DNA from: Pseudacidovorax intermedius | GTDB lineage: Bacteria > Pseudomonadota > Gammaproteobacteria > Burkholderiales > Burkholderiaceae_C | Assembly (NCBI RefSeq): GCF_003350475.1 | Contig: NZ_QQAV01000001.1 | Coordinates: 736,836 to 800,835 of the forward strand | DNA: 64,000 nucleotides | Reading direction: 5' to 3' | In this document: positions 1 through 10,200 of the stretch, piece by piece | Layout of the letters: every line of letters starts with the position of its first letter | Position numbering within the stretch: position 1 is the first letter of the stretch | Position numbers and translations under genes: made by a program | The notes under the pieces: model-generated | Databases searched by the model: none | Told to the model about the DNA's origin: nothing | What the model saw: the letters and a program-made list of their open reading frames with translations, nothing else

Positions 1-389
1 AGCGGCACGGCGAAGGGCGTGTGCCAGCCCAGCGTGAGCGCGCCCATGAGACCGAAGGGCAGCATGAGCGCGGCCTCCAGCAGCAACGGCAGCGCGTAGA
101 CATGGGCCAGCCGGTAGTGGCGGCCCCAGTTGATCTGGATGGCCGCGGTGGCCGCCCCGGCCAGGAAGGCCAGGATGGCGCCCAGCGCGCCCAGCAGCAA
201 TGTCATGTCGCCCATCACCAGCGAATCGGCCACCTGCGAGGTGAAGCCCGTCATGTGCGAGGTGTAGCGATGCAGCACCAGGAAGCCGCCCGCGTTGATG
301 GCGCCGGCATTGAAGGCCAGGAGCAGGCCCAGCGCACGGTTGGTCGACGGGGCGCGGTGGCGGCCGGTCAGGTGGCGCAGGCGGCGCAT
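1..389 (-). CDS. YoaK family (DUF1275) membrane protein, 3' end cut by the window
   Basis: Reading from an ATG at 389 towards position 1 gives an open frame of 129 codons that runs off the window. The protein begins MRRLRHLTG and continues through a segment resembling NAGAINAGGFLVLHRYTSHM, which is the conserved N-terminal signature of YoaK/DUF1275 integral membrane proteins. Alternating hydrophobic stretches (about residues 16-30, 50-75, 90-115) fit several transmembrane helices. The function of the family is not established. The start lies 16 bases after the glcE stop codon on the same strand, so it is probably cotranscribed with glcE. Only about the first half of the usual length of roughly 220-240 residues is visible. 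Family assignment is fairly secure; role unknown. Confidence 0.75.
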   Translation of the reverse strand, partial: MRRLRHLTGRHRAPSTNRALGLLLAFNAGAINAGGFLVLHRYTSHMTGFTSQVADSLVMGDMTLLLGALGAILAFLAGAATAAIQINWGRHYRLAHVYALPLLLEAALMLPFGLMGALTLGWHTPFAVP

Positions 390-405
390 GAAGAAGGGAC
401 GGGGC

Positions 406-1509
406 TCAGAGTCCGGCCACCAGCCGGCCCGGATTGAAGATGCCGGCGGGATCGAAGGCAGCCTTGAGCGCGCGGTGGATGCCCATCAGCGCAGGCGGCA
501 GCGACGCAGGCTCGGCCCGCCGGCCTGCCGCGGGGCGAAAGGCGGCCGCCCAGCCACCGGCGGCGCGCACCGCCTCGGTCAGATCCGCGGCACCGCCAGA
601 GGGCACGGCGTACCAGCGCTGTGCGCCATGCCATTCGATCAGCGGCGCGGCCAGGCCGGCGGCCGCCAGCACGGGCGCCGTCTGCGGCACGCTGGCACGC
701 CAGAGGTCCAGGCCCTGCGCCGCGGCATCGGTGAAGAAGGCATGGCGCTGGTCGCGCAGGCTGCGCCACAGGGCGTCGGCCGCATCGGGCGGCAGCACCT
801 CGCCGCCGAGCTGGCGTCCCGCGGCCTGCACGGCGGCGATCGCGCCGCGCAGCCGCAGGTGCAGCCGACCGACGGCCGCGCCCGGCCCGGCCTGCCAGAC
901 GCTGGCATTCAGCGGCAGCGGTTGCCCACCCCAGGCATTGAGCAGTCGAAGGGCTTCGGCCTGGCTGCAATCGAAGACGCGCGTGACCTCCGCAGGGGCC
1001 ACTGGCAGCACCTTGAGGCTGAGTTCGGCGATCACACCCAGCGTGCCCCAGGCGCCGGCCAGCACGCGCGAGACGTCGTAGCCCGCCACGTTCTTCATCA
1101 CCTGGCCGCCGAAGGTGAGCAGTTCGCCACGGCCGTTGATCAGGCTGGCCCCCAGCACATAGTCGCGCACCAAGCCGACGCTGGCACGGGCCGGGCCGGC
1201 CAGTCCGGCCGACACCATGCCGCCCACGGTGCCGCCTTCGCCGAAGTGCGGCGGCTCGAAGGGCAGGCACTGGCCGTGGGCCTGCAGCAGTGCCTCCAGC
1301 TCGGCCAGCGGCGTGCCGGCCTGCACGGTCACCACCAGCTCGCTGGGCTCGTAGCTGGTGAGGCCCGCCAGTGTGTCGAGCGTCAGCAGCTCGCCATCGA
1401 GCGGCCCGCCGTGGAAATCCTTGGTGCCCGCGCCGCGCAGGCGCAAAGGACGCTTCTGGGCCGCCGCGGCGCGCACGCGCTCGGCGATCTGGGACTGGGC
1501 GGGGGTCAT
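406..1509 (-). CDS. glcE: Glycolate oxidase FAD-binding subunit GlcE
   Basis: The 367-residue protein has the FAD-binding PCMH layout of GlcE: an N-terminal RPLRLRGAGTKDF motif, the flavin-binding stretch EPPHFGEGGTVGGMVSAGLAGP near residues 84-105 and VMKNVAGYDVSRVLAGAWGTLGVI near 137-160. In the GlcDEF complex, GlcE works with catalytic GlcD and iron-sulfur GlcF at the inner membrane to oxidise glycolate to glyoxylate. The length matches the family (about 350-370). glcD is not the gene immediately upstream; that place is taken by an SMP-30 lactonase, and a YoaK-type membrane gene follows, so the usual D-E-F order is interrupted here. glcF may lie outside the window. No clear ribosome binding site precedes the ATG. 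Confidence 0.9.
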   Translation of the reverse strand: MTPAQSQIAERVRAAAAQKRPLRLRGAGTKDFHGGPLDGELLTLDTLAGLTSYEPSELVVTVQAGTPLAELEALLQAHGQCLPFEPPHFGEGGTVGGMVSAGLAGPARASVGLVRDYVLGASLINGRGELLTFGGQVMKNVAGYDVSRVLAGAWGTLGVIAELSLKVLPVAPAEVTRVFDCSQAEALRLLNAWGGQPLPLNASVWQAGPGAAVGRLHLRLRGAIAAVQAAGRQLGGEVLPPDAADALWRSLRDQRHAFFTDAAAQGLDLWRASVPQTAPVLAAAGLAAPLIEWHGAQRWYAVPSGGAADLTEAVRAAGGWAAAFRPAAGRRAEPASLPPALMGIHRALKAAFDPAGIFNPGRLVAGL

Positions 1510-1570
1510 CCGCGGGATGGTACGTCAGGGTCTCTCTTGGAAGTCTTGATTCGCACCGTCCCCTGACCTG

Positions 1571-2530
1571 TCAGTCCTCGAAAAAGGCGACGGGCCGGCC
1601 GGGTGCGTCCATACGCCGCCAGAGCACCTGCCCGGCCATCGGCTGCCGTGCCAGCTCGTCGGCCGGGCGGCCCTTGCGGGCGGTGGTGACGAAGAGCGTG
1701 CACAGGTCGTCGCCCCCGAAGCAGGGCATGGTGGGGCAGCGCGCGGGCACCGGCAGCACGTCGGTGGTGCGGCCCTGCGCGTCCAGCGCCTGCAACTGGC
1801 CGCCCTCGAACATGGCCACCCAGTAGCGGCCATCGGCGTCCATCGTCGCGCCGTCCGGACGGCCGTCGTAGGGCTGGGCTGAGCCGGGGGTCCAGCCGGC
1901 CGGCTTGGGATCGAACTGGCGGAACAGGCGCTCGCCCGCCAGCCCGTGCGGCTCGGCCACCCAGTCGTACTGCCGCACGGCATGGGCATTGGTGTCGGCC
2001 CAGTACACCCGCGACAGCTCGGGCACCAACACCAGGCCGTTGGCGGTGATGGCCTCGCCGGCCATGCGCTGCACGCGAGGCTCGCCGCCGCCGCGGGCAT
2101 CGATGCAGTAGAGCGCGGCGATGGGCCGGTCCTTGGGCTCCTGCAGCGTGCCGGCCCACAGGCGCCCCTGCGGGTCGCACTTGCCGTCGTTGAAGCGCAT
2201 GGTGGCCGTGTCATGGTCGAAGGCAGCGATGCAATGCAGCGCGCCGCCCCATTCGCGGGCACGGTAGATGCCGTCGCGCAGTGCGATCACCAGCCCGCCG
2301 CGGCGGGCTGGCGCCATGCAGCCGGGCTCCTGCGGCAAGGACCAGCGCTCGACCACGGCTTCGCCGCTGGCGATGTCGCCGCGCGTGCGCAGCGCCTGGC
2401 GCCCCGGGATGTCCAGCCAGTACAGCGCGCGCTCGTCCGGATGCCAGAAGGGCGATTCGCCCAGGGCACAGTCGCTGCCCGGCAGGGCCGTCCAGCCCTG
2501 GGGATCGTTGGGGGGGATGAGGTCAGGCAT
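1571..2530 (-). CDS. SMP-30/gluconolactonase/LRE family protein
   Basis: A 319-residue beta-propeller protein. The opening region contains LGESPFWHPDERALYWLDIPG, the metal-binding glutamate signature of the SMP-30/regucalcin/gluconolactonase family; later NGLVLVPELSRVYWADTNAHAVRQYD and PDGATMDADGRYWVAMFEGG match the conserved metal-site strands. The family hydrolyses sugar lactones or related esters with a bound divalent cation; the substrate here cannot be read from sequence. I chose the ATG at 2530 because residues encoded upstream of it are proline-rich and unlike the family, although the frame stays open to 2623. There is no signal peptide, so it is probably cytoplasmic. It lies upstream of glcE on the same strand with a 61-base gap. 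Confidence 0.85.
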   Translation of the reverse strand: MPDLIPPNDPQGWTALPGSDCALGESPFWHPDERALYWLDIPGRQALRTRGDIASGEAVVERWSLPQEPGCMAPARRGGLVIALRDGIYRAREWGGALHCIAAFDHDTATMRFNDGKCDPQGRLWAGTLQEPKDRPIAALYCIDARGGGEPRVQRMAGEAITANGLVLVPELSRVYWADTNAHAVRQYDWVAEPHGLAGERLFRQFDPKPAGWTPGSAQPYDGRPDGATMDADGRYWVAMFEGGQLQALDAQGRTTDVLPVPARCPTMPCFGGDDLCTLFVTTARKGRPADELARQPMAGQVLWRRMDAPGRPVAFFED

Positions 2531-2640
2531 GCCCGGAATTATTGGGGGCGAGGCACCGGGCACTGCAGGCGCCGGCCCAAAAAAAATGGCCCGCTCATGC
2601 CGAAGCACTTGCGGGCCGAACATCCAAAGGAGACTCTCGC

Positions 2641-2690
2641 TAAAACATTCTTTCGTCCGTCACGCCGCCCTCAAGGGGGCGCCGTGACGA
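2641..2690 (-). terminator. Terminator-like hairpin after amtB
   Basis: Positions 2658-2671 pair with 2676-2689 in a 14-position stem (outer CGTCACG/CGTGACG, one C-C mismatch, then CGCCC/GGGCG). It starts 11 bases beyond the amtB stop on the minus strand and is followed by a short T-rich stretch (GTTTTA at the transcript 3' side). The T tract is spaced from the stem, so termination may be partial. Confidence 0.6.
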
Positions 2691-2700
2691 CGGCGGTCGA

Positions 2701-4239
2701 TCAGCGGTTGTAGGCCGTCTCGCCGTGGGCGGTGATGTCGAGGCCTTCGCGCTCTTCCTCTTCGCTCACACGCAGGCCCACGGTCAGGTCGGCGATCTTG
2801 TAGGCGATGAAGGAGACGACGCCAGACCACACGATGGTCAGCAGCACGCCCTTGAGCTGGATCCAGACCTGGGCGCCGATGCCGTTGGAGCCGACGGTGG
2901 CCGTGACCCAGTCGGTCACGAGGCCGGGGCCGCCCAGCGCCTGGGTGTTGAACACACCGGTCAGCAGGGCACCCACGATGCCGCCCACGCCGTGCACGCC
3001 GAACACGTCCAGCGAGTCGTCGGCGCCGAGCAGGCGCTTGAGGCCCGACACGCCCCACAGGCAGGCGAAGCCGGCGATGAAGCCCATGACGATGGCGCCC
3101 ATCAGGCCGACGTTGCCGGCGGCCGGGGTGATGGCCACCAGGCCGGCGACAGCACCGGAGGCGGCGCCCAGCATCGAGGCCTTGCCCTTGTGCAGCGCTT
3201 CACCCAGCGACCAGGCCAGCACGGCGGCGGCGGTGGCGGAGAAGGTGTTGATGAAGGCGAGCACGGCGCTGTTGCCGGCTTCCAGGGCCGAACCGGCGTT
3301 GAAGCCGAACCAGCCCACCCACAGCAGCGAGGCACCGACCATGGTCAGCGTCAGCGAGTGCGGCGTGAAGGCTTCCTTGCCGAAGCCGATGCGCTTGCCG
3401 ATCACGTAGGCACCCACCAGACCGGCGACGGCGGCGTTGATGTGCACCACGGTGCCGCCCGCGAAGTCGAGCGCGCCCCATTGCCAGATCAGGCCGGCCT
3501 TGGCGTTGGTGGCGTCCACCACGTCGGCGGCGGTGTAGGCGTCCGGACCCATCCAGAACCAGACCATGTGAGCCAGCGGGGTGTAGCTGAAGGTGAACCA
3601 GATCACCATGAACACCAGCACGCCGGAGAACTTGGCGCGCTCGGCGAAGGCACCCACGATCAGGCAGCAGGTGATGCCGGCGAAGGTGGCCTGGAAGGCG
3701 GCGAACAGCAGCTCGGGGATGTAGACGCCCTTGCTGAAGGTCGCGCCAGGCGCGAAGGCGCCGGTGGCCGGGTCGAAGATGCCCTTCAGGAACAGCCGGT
3801 CGAAGCCGCCGATGAAGGCATTGCCCTCGGTGAAGGCCAGGCTGTAGCCGTAGATGCACCACAGCACCACGATCAGCGAGAAGGTGACGAACACCTGCAT
3901 CAGCACGCTGAGCATGTTCTTGCTGCGCACCAGGCCGCCGTAGAACAGGGCCAGGCCGGGCACGGTCATCAGGATCACGAGCAGCGTGGACACCAGCATC
4001 CAGGCCACGTCGCCCTTGTCGATCTTGGGAGCAGGTGCGGCAGCAGCGGCGGCATCGGCCGGTGCTGCAGCGGGTGCTGCGGCGGCGGGCGCGGCCGGAG
4101 CGGCGGCTGCAGGCGCAGCGGCGGCCGGCGCGGACGCCGCCGGGGCCTCGGTGCTGGCGGCTGGCGCCTGCGCGAAGCTGGACACGCCAGCCGTAAGGAC
4201 GCTCAGGCCGAGCGCCAGGGATACAAGGAACTTCTTCAT
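2701..4239 (-). CDS. amtB: Ammonium transporter (Amt/MEP/Rh family)
   Basis: 512 residues. An N-terminal signal sequence (MKKFLVSLALGLSVLTAGVSSFAQA) is followed by a 50-residue Ala/Pro-rich linker and then the 11-helix Amt fold. Diagnostic segments are KGDVAWMLVSTLLVILMTVPGLALFYGG at the first helix, DFAGGTVVHINAAVAGLVGA (first pore histidine) and DDSLDVFGVHGVGGIVGALLTG (second pore histidine). The protein moves ammonium across the inner membrane and is blocked by GlnK when nitrogen is plentiful. It is the last gene of a porin-glnK-amtB unit, 36 bases after glnK, so it should share the sigma-54 type promoter at 5591-5607. The cleavable signal plus low-complexity linker is common in betaproteobacterial Amt proteins but absent from the shorter E. 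coli one. Confidence 0.95.
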   Translation of the reverse strand: MKKFLVSLALGLSVLTAGVSSFAQAPAASTEAPAASAPAAAAPAAAAPAAPAAAAPAAAPADAAAAAAPAPKIDKGDVAWMLVSTLLVILMTVPGLALFYGGLVRSKNMLSVLMQVFVTFSLIVVLWCIYGYSLAFTEGNAFIGGFDRLFLKGIFDPATGAFAPGATFSKGVYIPELLFAAFQATFAGITCCLIVGAFAERAKFSGVLVFMVIWFTFSYTPLAHMVWFWMGPDAYTAADVVDATNAKAGLIWQWGALDFAGGTVVHINAAVAGLVGAYVIGKRIGFGKEAFTPHSLTLTMVGASLLWVGWFGFNAGSALEAGNSAVLAFINTFSATAAAVLAWSLGEALHKGKASMLGAASGAVAGLVAITPAAGNVGLMGAIVMGFIAGFACLWGVSGLKRLLGADDSLDVFGVHGVGGIVGALLTGVFNTQALGGPGLVTDWVTATVGSNGIGAQVWIQLKGVLLTIVWSGVVSFIAYKIADLTVGLRVSEEEEREGLDITAHGETAYNR

Positions 4240-4275
4240 CTTGGTCTTTCTTGTGCCTTCTTCTGCTGCGTCGGT

Positions 4276-5548
<1,273 letters not shown>

Positions 5549-5590
5549 CGGGTAACTCCTCGCAAGTGGTGTTCGTTGGAGTTCCCCTCA

Positions 5591-5607
5591 AAGCAGGGAG
5601 CGTGCCA
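5591..5607 (-). promoter_or_regulatory. Sigma-54 (-24/-12) promoter of the porin-glnK-amtB operon
   Basis: On the minus strand the sequence reads TGGCACG-CTCC-CTGCTT, against the consensus TGGCACG-N4-TTGCW: the -24 element is perfect and the -12 element has a single change. The distance to the porin ATG (5548) leaves a leader of about 30-35 bases. An interrupted palindrome GGTGC-AAC-GCACC at 5716-5728, about 130 bases upstream, sits where an NtrC-type activator could bind, but it does not match the standard NtrC layout. Confidence 0.75.
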
Positions 5608-5749
5608 AAAGACAGCCACGTCCTACGCATGTGAAGTGCTCCACGCCCCCACAAGAAAAATTTGCGAGCGCTTCATGCAGGGGCCGGGCTCCTGTTCAAT
5701 GCATGGAACAGGATCGGTGCAACGCACCAAATCAGGGAGAAGATAAGCG

Positions 5750-7288
5750 ATGAGCCTTTCTTTGGTGCAGACGCGCGCTTTGGTGGCGCTTGAATCCGCG
5801 CCAGTCACCGTCGAGGTGCATCTGGCCAATGGCCTGCCCAGCTTCACGCTGGTCGGATTGGCCGATGTGGAGGTCAAGGAGGCCCGCGAGCGGGTGCGCT
5901 CCGCCATCCAGAACTCGGGGCTGGCCTTTCCGCACGACCGCCGCATCACGGTGAACCTGGCGCCGGCCGACCTGCCGAAGGATTCCGGCCGCTTCGACCT
6001 GCCCATCGCACTGGGCATCCTGGCGGCGAGCGGACAGATCGACGGTGCGCGACTGGCGGGCCACGAATTCGCGGGTGAGCTGTCGCTTTCGGGTGACCTG
6101 CGCCCCGTGCGCGGCGCCCTGGCCACCGCGCTGGCGGCCGGGGGCCCATCGCCACGCCCCGTCCTGGTGCTGCCACTCGCCAGCGCGCGGGAGGCCGCGC
6201 TGGTCCCTGGCGCCGCGGTCTATGGCGCGGCGCACCTGCTCGACGTGGTGCGCCCCTTCCTGCCGCCCGACACGCTGGCGCAGGTGGAAGACGGCCCGGG
6301 CTGGGTGCGCATGGTTCCGCCAGAGCTGGCGGGTCATGCGCCCGACGGACCGGACCTGGCGGACGTGAAGGGCCAGGCCGCCGCCCGCCGCGCATTGGAG
6401 ATCGCAGCCGCCGGCGGCCACAGCCTGCTGATGGTGGGGCCTCCGGGCGCCGGCAAGTCGATGCTGGCGCAGCGGCTGGCCGGCCTGCTGCCACCGATGG
6501 ACGTGCAGGAGGCCCTGGAGAGTGCCGCCATCGCCAGCCTGGCCGGCCGCTTCGATCCGCAGCGCTTCATGCAGCGCGTGGTGGCCAGCCCCCACCACAC
6601 GGCGAGTGCGGTGGCGCTGGTGGGCGGCGGCTCGCCACCGCGGCCGGGCGAGATCTCGCTGGCGCACCACGGCGTGCTCTTCCTGGACGAGCTGCCCGAA
6701 TTCCCCCGCGCCGCCCTGGAGGCGCTGCGCGAGCCGCTGGAGACCGGCACCATCTCCATCGTTCGGGCCGCGCGGCGCGCGCAGTTCCCGGCGCGCTTTC
6801 AGCTGGTGGCGGCGATGAATCCCTGTCCCTGCGGCCACCTGGGCTCGCGCCTGCATGCCTGTCGCTGCTCGCCCGACCAGGTGGCGCGCTACCAGGCGCG
6901 CATCAGCGGCCCGCTGCTGGACCGCATCGACCTGCATGTGGACGTGCAGGCCATCGACCCGCGGGAGCTGCTGGGCGCGACGCCCGGCGAGGCGAGCGCC
7001 ACGGTGCGCGAGCGCGTGGCCGCGGCCCGCGCACTCGCAGTGCAGCGCCAGGGCAGTGCCAACCAGTCGCTGGCCGGCCAGGCGCTGGACGCCCACGTCC
7101 GGGCCGATGCCGCCGCCCTCGCCTTTTTGCAGAAGGCCGCCACGCGCCTGGGCTGGAGCGCACGCGCCACGCACCGCACCCTGCGGGTGGCCCGCACCAT
7201 CGCCGACCTGGCCGGCACCGAGACCGTGGGCGCCCTGCATGTGGGCGAAGCCATGCAGTACCGGCGCACGCTGAGCGCGACGCCCTGA
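5750..7288 (+). CDS. comM: YifB/ComM family Mg-chelatase-like AAA+ ATPase
   Basis: 512 residues, the normal length for YifB. The N-terminal Lon-protease-like fold (SLSLVQTRALVALESAPVTVEVHLANGLPSFTLVGL) is followed by the AAA+ core: Walker A GPPGAGKSM near residues 229-237, Walker B GVLFLDELPEF near 307-317, then NPCPCGHLGSRLHACRC and the RISGPLLDRIDLHV sensor region, and a C-terminal Mg-chelatase helical domain ending in LSATP. In competent bacteria ComM is a hexameric helicase that drives branch migration of incoming donor DNA. The ATG at 5750 has AGGGAGAAG as ribosome binding site. Its stop lies only 6 bases from the convergent nicB stop. Confidence 0.93.
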   Translation: MSLSLVQTRALVALESAPVTVEVHLANGLPSFTLVGLADVEVKEARERVRSAIQNSGLAFPHDRRITVNLAPADLPKDSGRFDLPIALGILAASGQIDGARLAGHEFAGELSLSGDLRPVRGALATALAAGGPSPRPVLVLPLASAREAALVPGAAVYGAAHLLDVVRPFLPPDTLAQVEDGPGWVRMVPPELAGHAPDGPDLADVKGQAAARRALEIAAAGGHSLLMVGPPGAGKSMLAQRLAGLLPPMDVQEALESAAIASLAGRFDPQRFMQRVVASPHHTASAVALVGGGSPPRPGEISLAHHGVLFLDELPEFPRAALEALREPLETGTISIVRAARRAQFPARFQLVAAMNPCPCGHLGSRLHACRCSPDQVARYQARISGPLLDRIDLHVDVQAIDPRELLGATPGEASATVRERVAAARALAVQRQGSANQSLAGQALDAHVRADAAALAFLQKAATRLGWSARATHRTLRVARTIADLAGTETVGALHVGEAMQYRRTLSATP

Positions 7289-7294
7289 TTTCCC

Positions 7295-10200
7295 TCAGCG
7301 CCCGGCTGGGGCGCCATGCCCCGGCGCCGCCCGCACACGCGCCACTTGCGCGGGCAGGTCGGCCCAGGCCGGCGCCTGCGGCGCGAAGCGGGCGCGCATG
7401 TAGCCGGCCAGTTCGGCGATCTGCGCATCGTCCAGCGCCTCGCGGAAGGCGGGCATGAAGCCGATGTCCCGCGTGGGCGGCGTGCGCACGCCATCGAGGA
7501 TGGTGCGGATCAGGTTGTCCGGCCGCGCGCTGGTGAGCTGGCTGTTCAGGGCGAGCGGCACGTTCGCGCCCAGCAGCGTGGGGCCGTCGCCGTCGTGGTG
7601 GCAGGCCGCACAGGCGGACTCGAACATGCGCTGCGGCGCGCCCAGCAAGGCGCCCTGCCCGGCGGCGGCGCGCTGCACGGCCTGGGCGGCCAGCGCCTGC
7701 GGCTCGGCCGCAGGCGGCGGGTTGAAGCTGGCCAGGTAAGTGGCCATGGCGCGCACGTCGGTATCGGGCAGCTGCTGCAGGCCGTGGACAACCTCGGCCA
7801 TCGGTCCACCCGCGATGCCGTGCCGCGGCGAATGACCGTGGCGCAGGTAGGCATAGAGGCCCTCGGCATCCCACGGCACGGCGTTGGTGGACCGCGCGGT
7901 GAGGGCGGGTGCCTCCCAGCCGTCGATCAGCGCGCCGGACAGGAAGTCAGTGCCGGCTTTCTCTGCACCCAAGGCATTGCGTGGGCTGTGGCAGGCGGCG
8001 CAGTGGCCCAAGCCGTTGACCAGATAGGCGCCGCGGTTCCATTCGGCGCTCTGGCCGGCGACCGGCTGGTAGGGCGTGGCGTCGTGGAACAGACCGTTCC
8101 ATCCCGCCATGAGGGGGCGAAGGTTGAAGGGGAAGCGCAGGTCGTTGGCCGGCATCACGGCCGTGCCGCCGTCCTCGCGCGCGCCGGCTTTCACCGCTTG
8201 CAGCGACATGAAGTAGGCGTAGAGCGCCTGCAGGTCGTCGTCGCTGGTCTTGGCGAAGGCGGTGTACGGGAAGGCCGGGTACAGATGACGGCCGTCGCGC
8301 GAGATGCCCTCGCGCATCGCACGCTGGAAGGCGGTGAAGGACCAGCGGCCCAGCCCGGTCTCGGCATCGGGCGTCAGGTTGGTCGTGTGGATCGTGCCGA
8401 ATGGCGTGTGCATGGCCCGGCCGCCGGCATTGGGCAGGCCGCCTTCGGCGGTGTGACAGACGGCGCAGTCGCCCGCCGCGGCCAGCTGGCGGCCGCGCTC
8501 GATGGTCTGGGCGCTGTAGGCCGGCGCGCTGAAGTTGACCGGCGCGATGGCCGGACGCCAGCCGAGCAGGCCAGCCACGGTGCCGATGCCGCCGACGAGC
8601 AGGCCGGCGATGAGGGCCGGCCAGCCTTTGCGACGCGGGGCGACGGTGTTGCTACTTCCCCCTTTGGGGGAAGGCTGGGATGGGGACTGCGGCGCTTGCC
8701 CTGCCGACGGCGTGGTGGACTGGCCCCCACCCCCGCTCTCCCCCACAGGGGGAGGGAGTGAAGACAGCGCGGCCAGCACCTTCTCGGGCGTGAAGGGCGG
8801 CTCGCGCAGGCGCACACCCGTCGCATCGAAGATGGCATTGGCGATGGCGGCCGTGCCCGGCACCGACGCCGACTCGCCGGCGCCCAGCGGCGATTCGCCG
8901 GGGCGCGGCATCTGCAGCACCTCGATGACCGGCACCTCGCGGAAATGCAGGATCGGATAGCTGCCCCATTCGCGCGTGGCGACCACGCCGGCGGGCGGCA
9001 TGCCGGGCAGCGGCATCTTCACCGGGAGCTGGGAGGCCGCGCTCCCGGCCGGCGGCGCGGCGGGGGCGAAACGCACCTCCTCCTTCAGCGCCCGGCTGGT
9101 GGTCTGGATGACATTGCCGTGCACCTGGTGCTCGACCCCGGCAGGGTTGACGGTCAGGCCCGCATCGTGGCCGACGACCACGCGGCGCACGTGCACTTCG
9201 CCGGTCCGGCGGTTGACCTCCACATCAGCCACCCAGGCCGCCCAGGCCGCGCCGAAGCCGGGCCACTTGCTGTGGATGTAGCGGGCGTATGCAAAGCCCT
9301 GTCCAAAAAGGATGTCGCCGCCGGGCCCGACCCGAGACTGCGGCGGCCGCGAGGGATGGTCGCCATGCGCATCCTCCTGCGGCCCGGTGCGCCAGCGCCA
9401 GCCGGCCTTCTGCGCCGTGGCCTGGATCAGCTCGCGCGCCCGCTCGTCGGGCAGGTGGCGCAGGCGGAACTGCACCGGGTCGACGCCCGCGGCCGTGGCC
9501 AGCTCGTCGATGAAGCTCTCGTGCGCGAAGGAATTGGGCAGGGCCGAAACGCCGCGCAGCCAAGAGGCCCGCACGATGGGCGCCATGTCGTGCACCTGCA
9601 CGCGCAGGTGGTCGTAGGCATAGGGCGGCTGCGCGGTGCGGTCGCCCATCTCGTAGGCCTGAGCCAGCGGCTCCACGGTGCGGGTGAGCAGCAGGGCCAG
9701 CGTGGGCGCGCCGTTGCTCGGGTAGCTGGTCTGGAAGTCGTAGGCCGCGATGCCGCCTTCGGGCGACAGCGCGCCGGCCACCTCCATCAGCTGCGCCGTG
9801 CCCTTGGGCTCCCACAGGTGCTCCTGCTCGCGGCTGAGCTGCACGCGCACCGGTGCACCAACCGCGCGGGCCAGCAGCGCGGCATCGGCCGCCACATCGT
9901 CGGCGCCGTTTCGGCCATAGCAGCCGGCGGCCTCCAGGCGGACCACGTCGACTTCGACGTCCTGCAGGGCCAGCAGGCGGGCCAGGTCGGCGCGCAGCAC
10001 ATGCGGGTTCTGTGTGCCGGCCCAGCAGCGCAGTCGCACGGGGCCGGGTCCGGGGCTGGGCGCGCCTTCGCGGCCTGCGCCCTCCTGACCATCACCAGCG
10101 CCACGCCCGTTGGCTCTGTCGTGCCTGCTGTCATCGCCATCGTCCGGCACCCACTGCGCCACCGCGCACGACGGCCCGATGGAGGCATGCAGCTGGTACG

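Noticed and set aside
1524-1567. GTCAGGG/CCCTGAC inverted repeat between SMP-30 and glcE
   Set aside because: The 30-base loop and absence of a T tract make a terminator unlikely; kept out of the feature list.
5716-5728. GGTGC-AAC-GCACC as an NtrC site for the porin operon
   Set aside because: The half-sites are in the opposite arrangement to the usual TGCACC-N5-GGTGCA, so I mention it only as a position to check.
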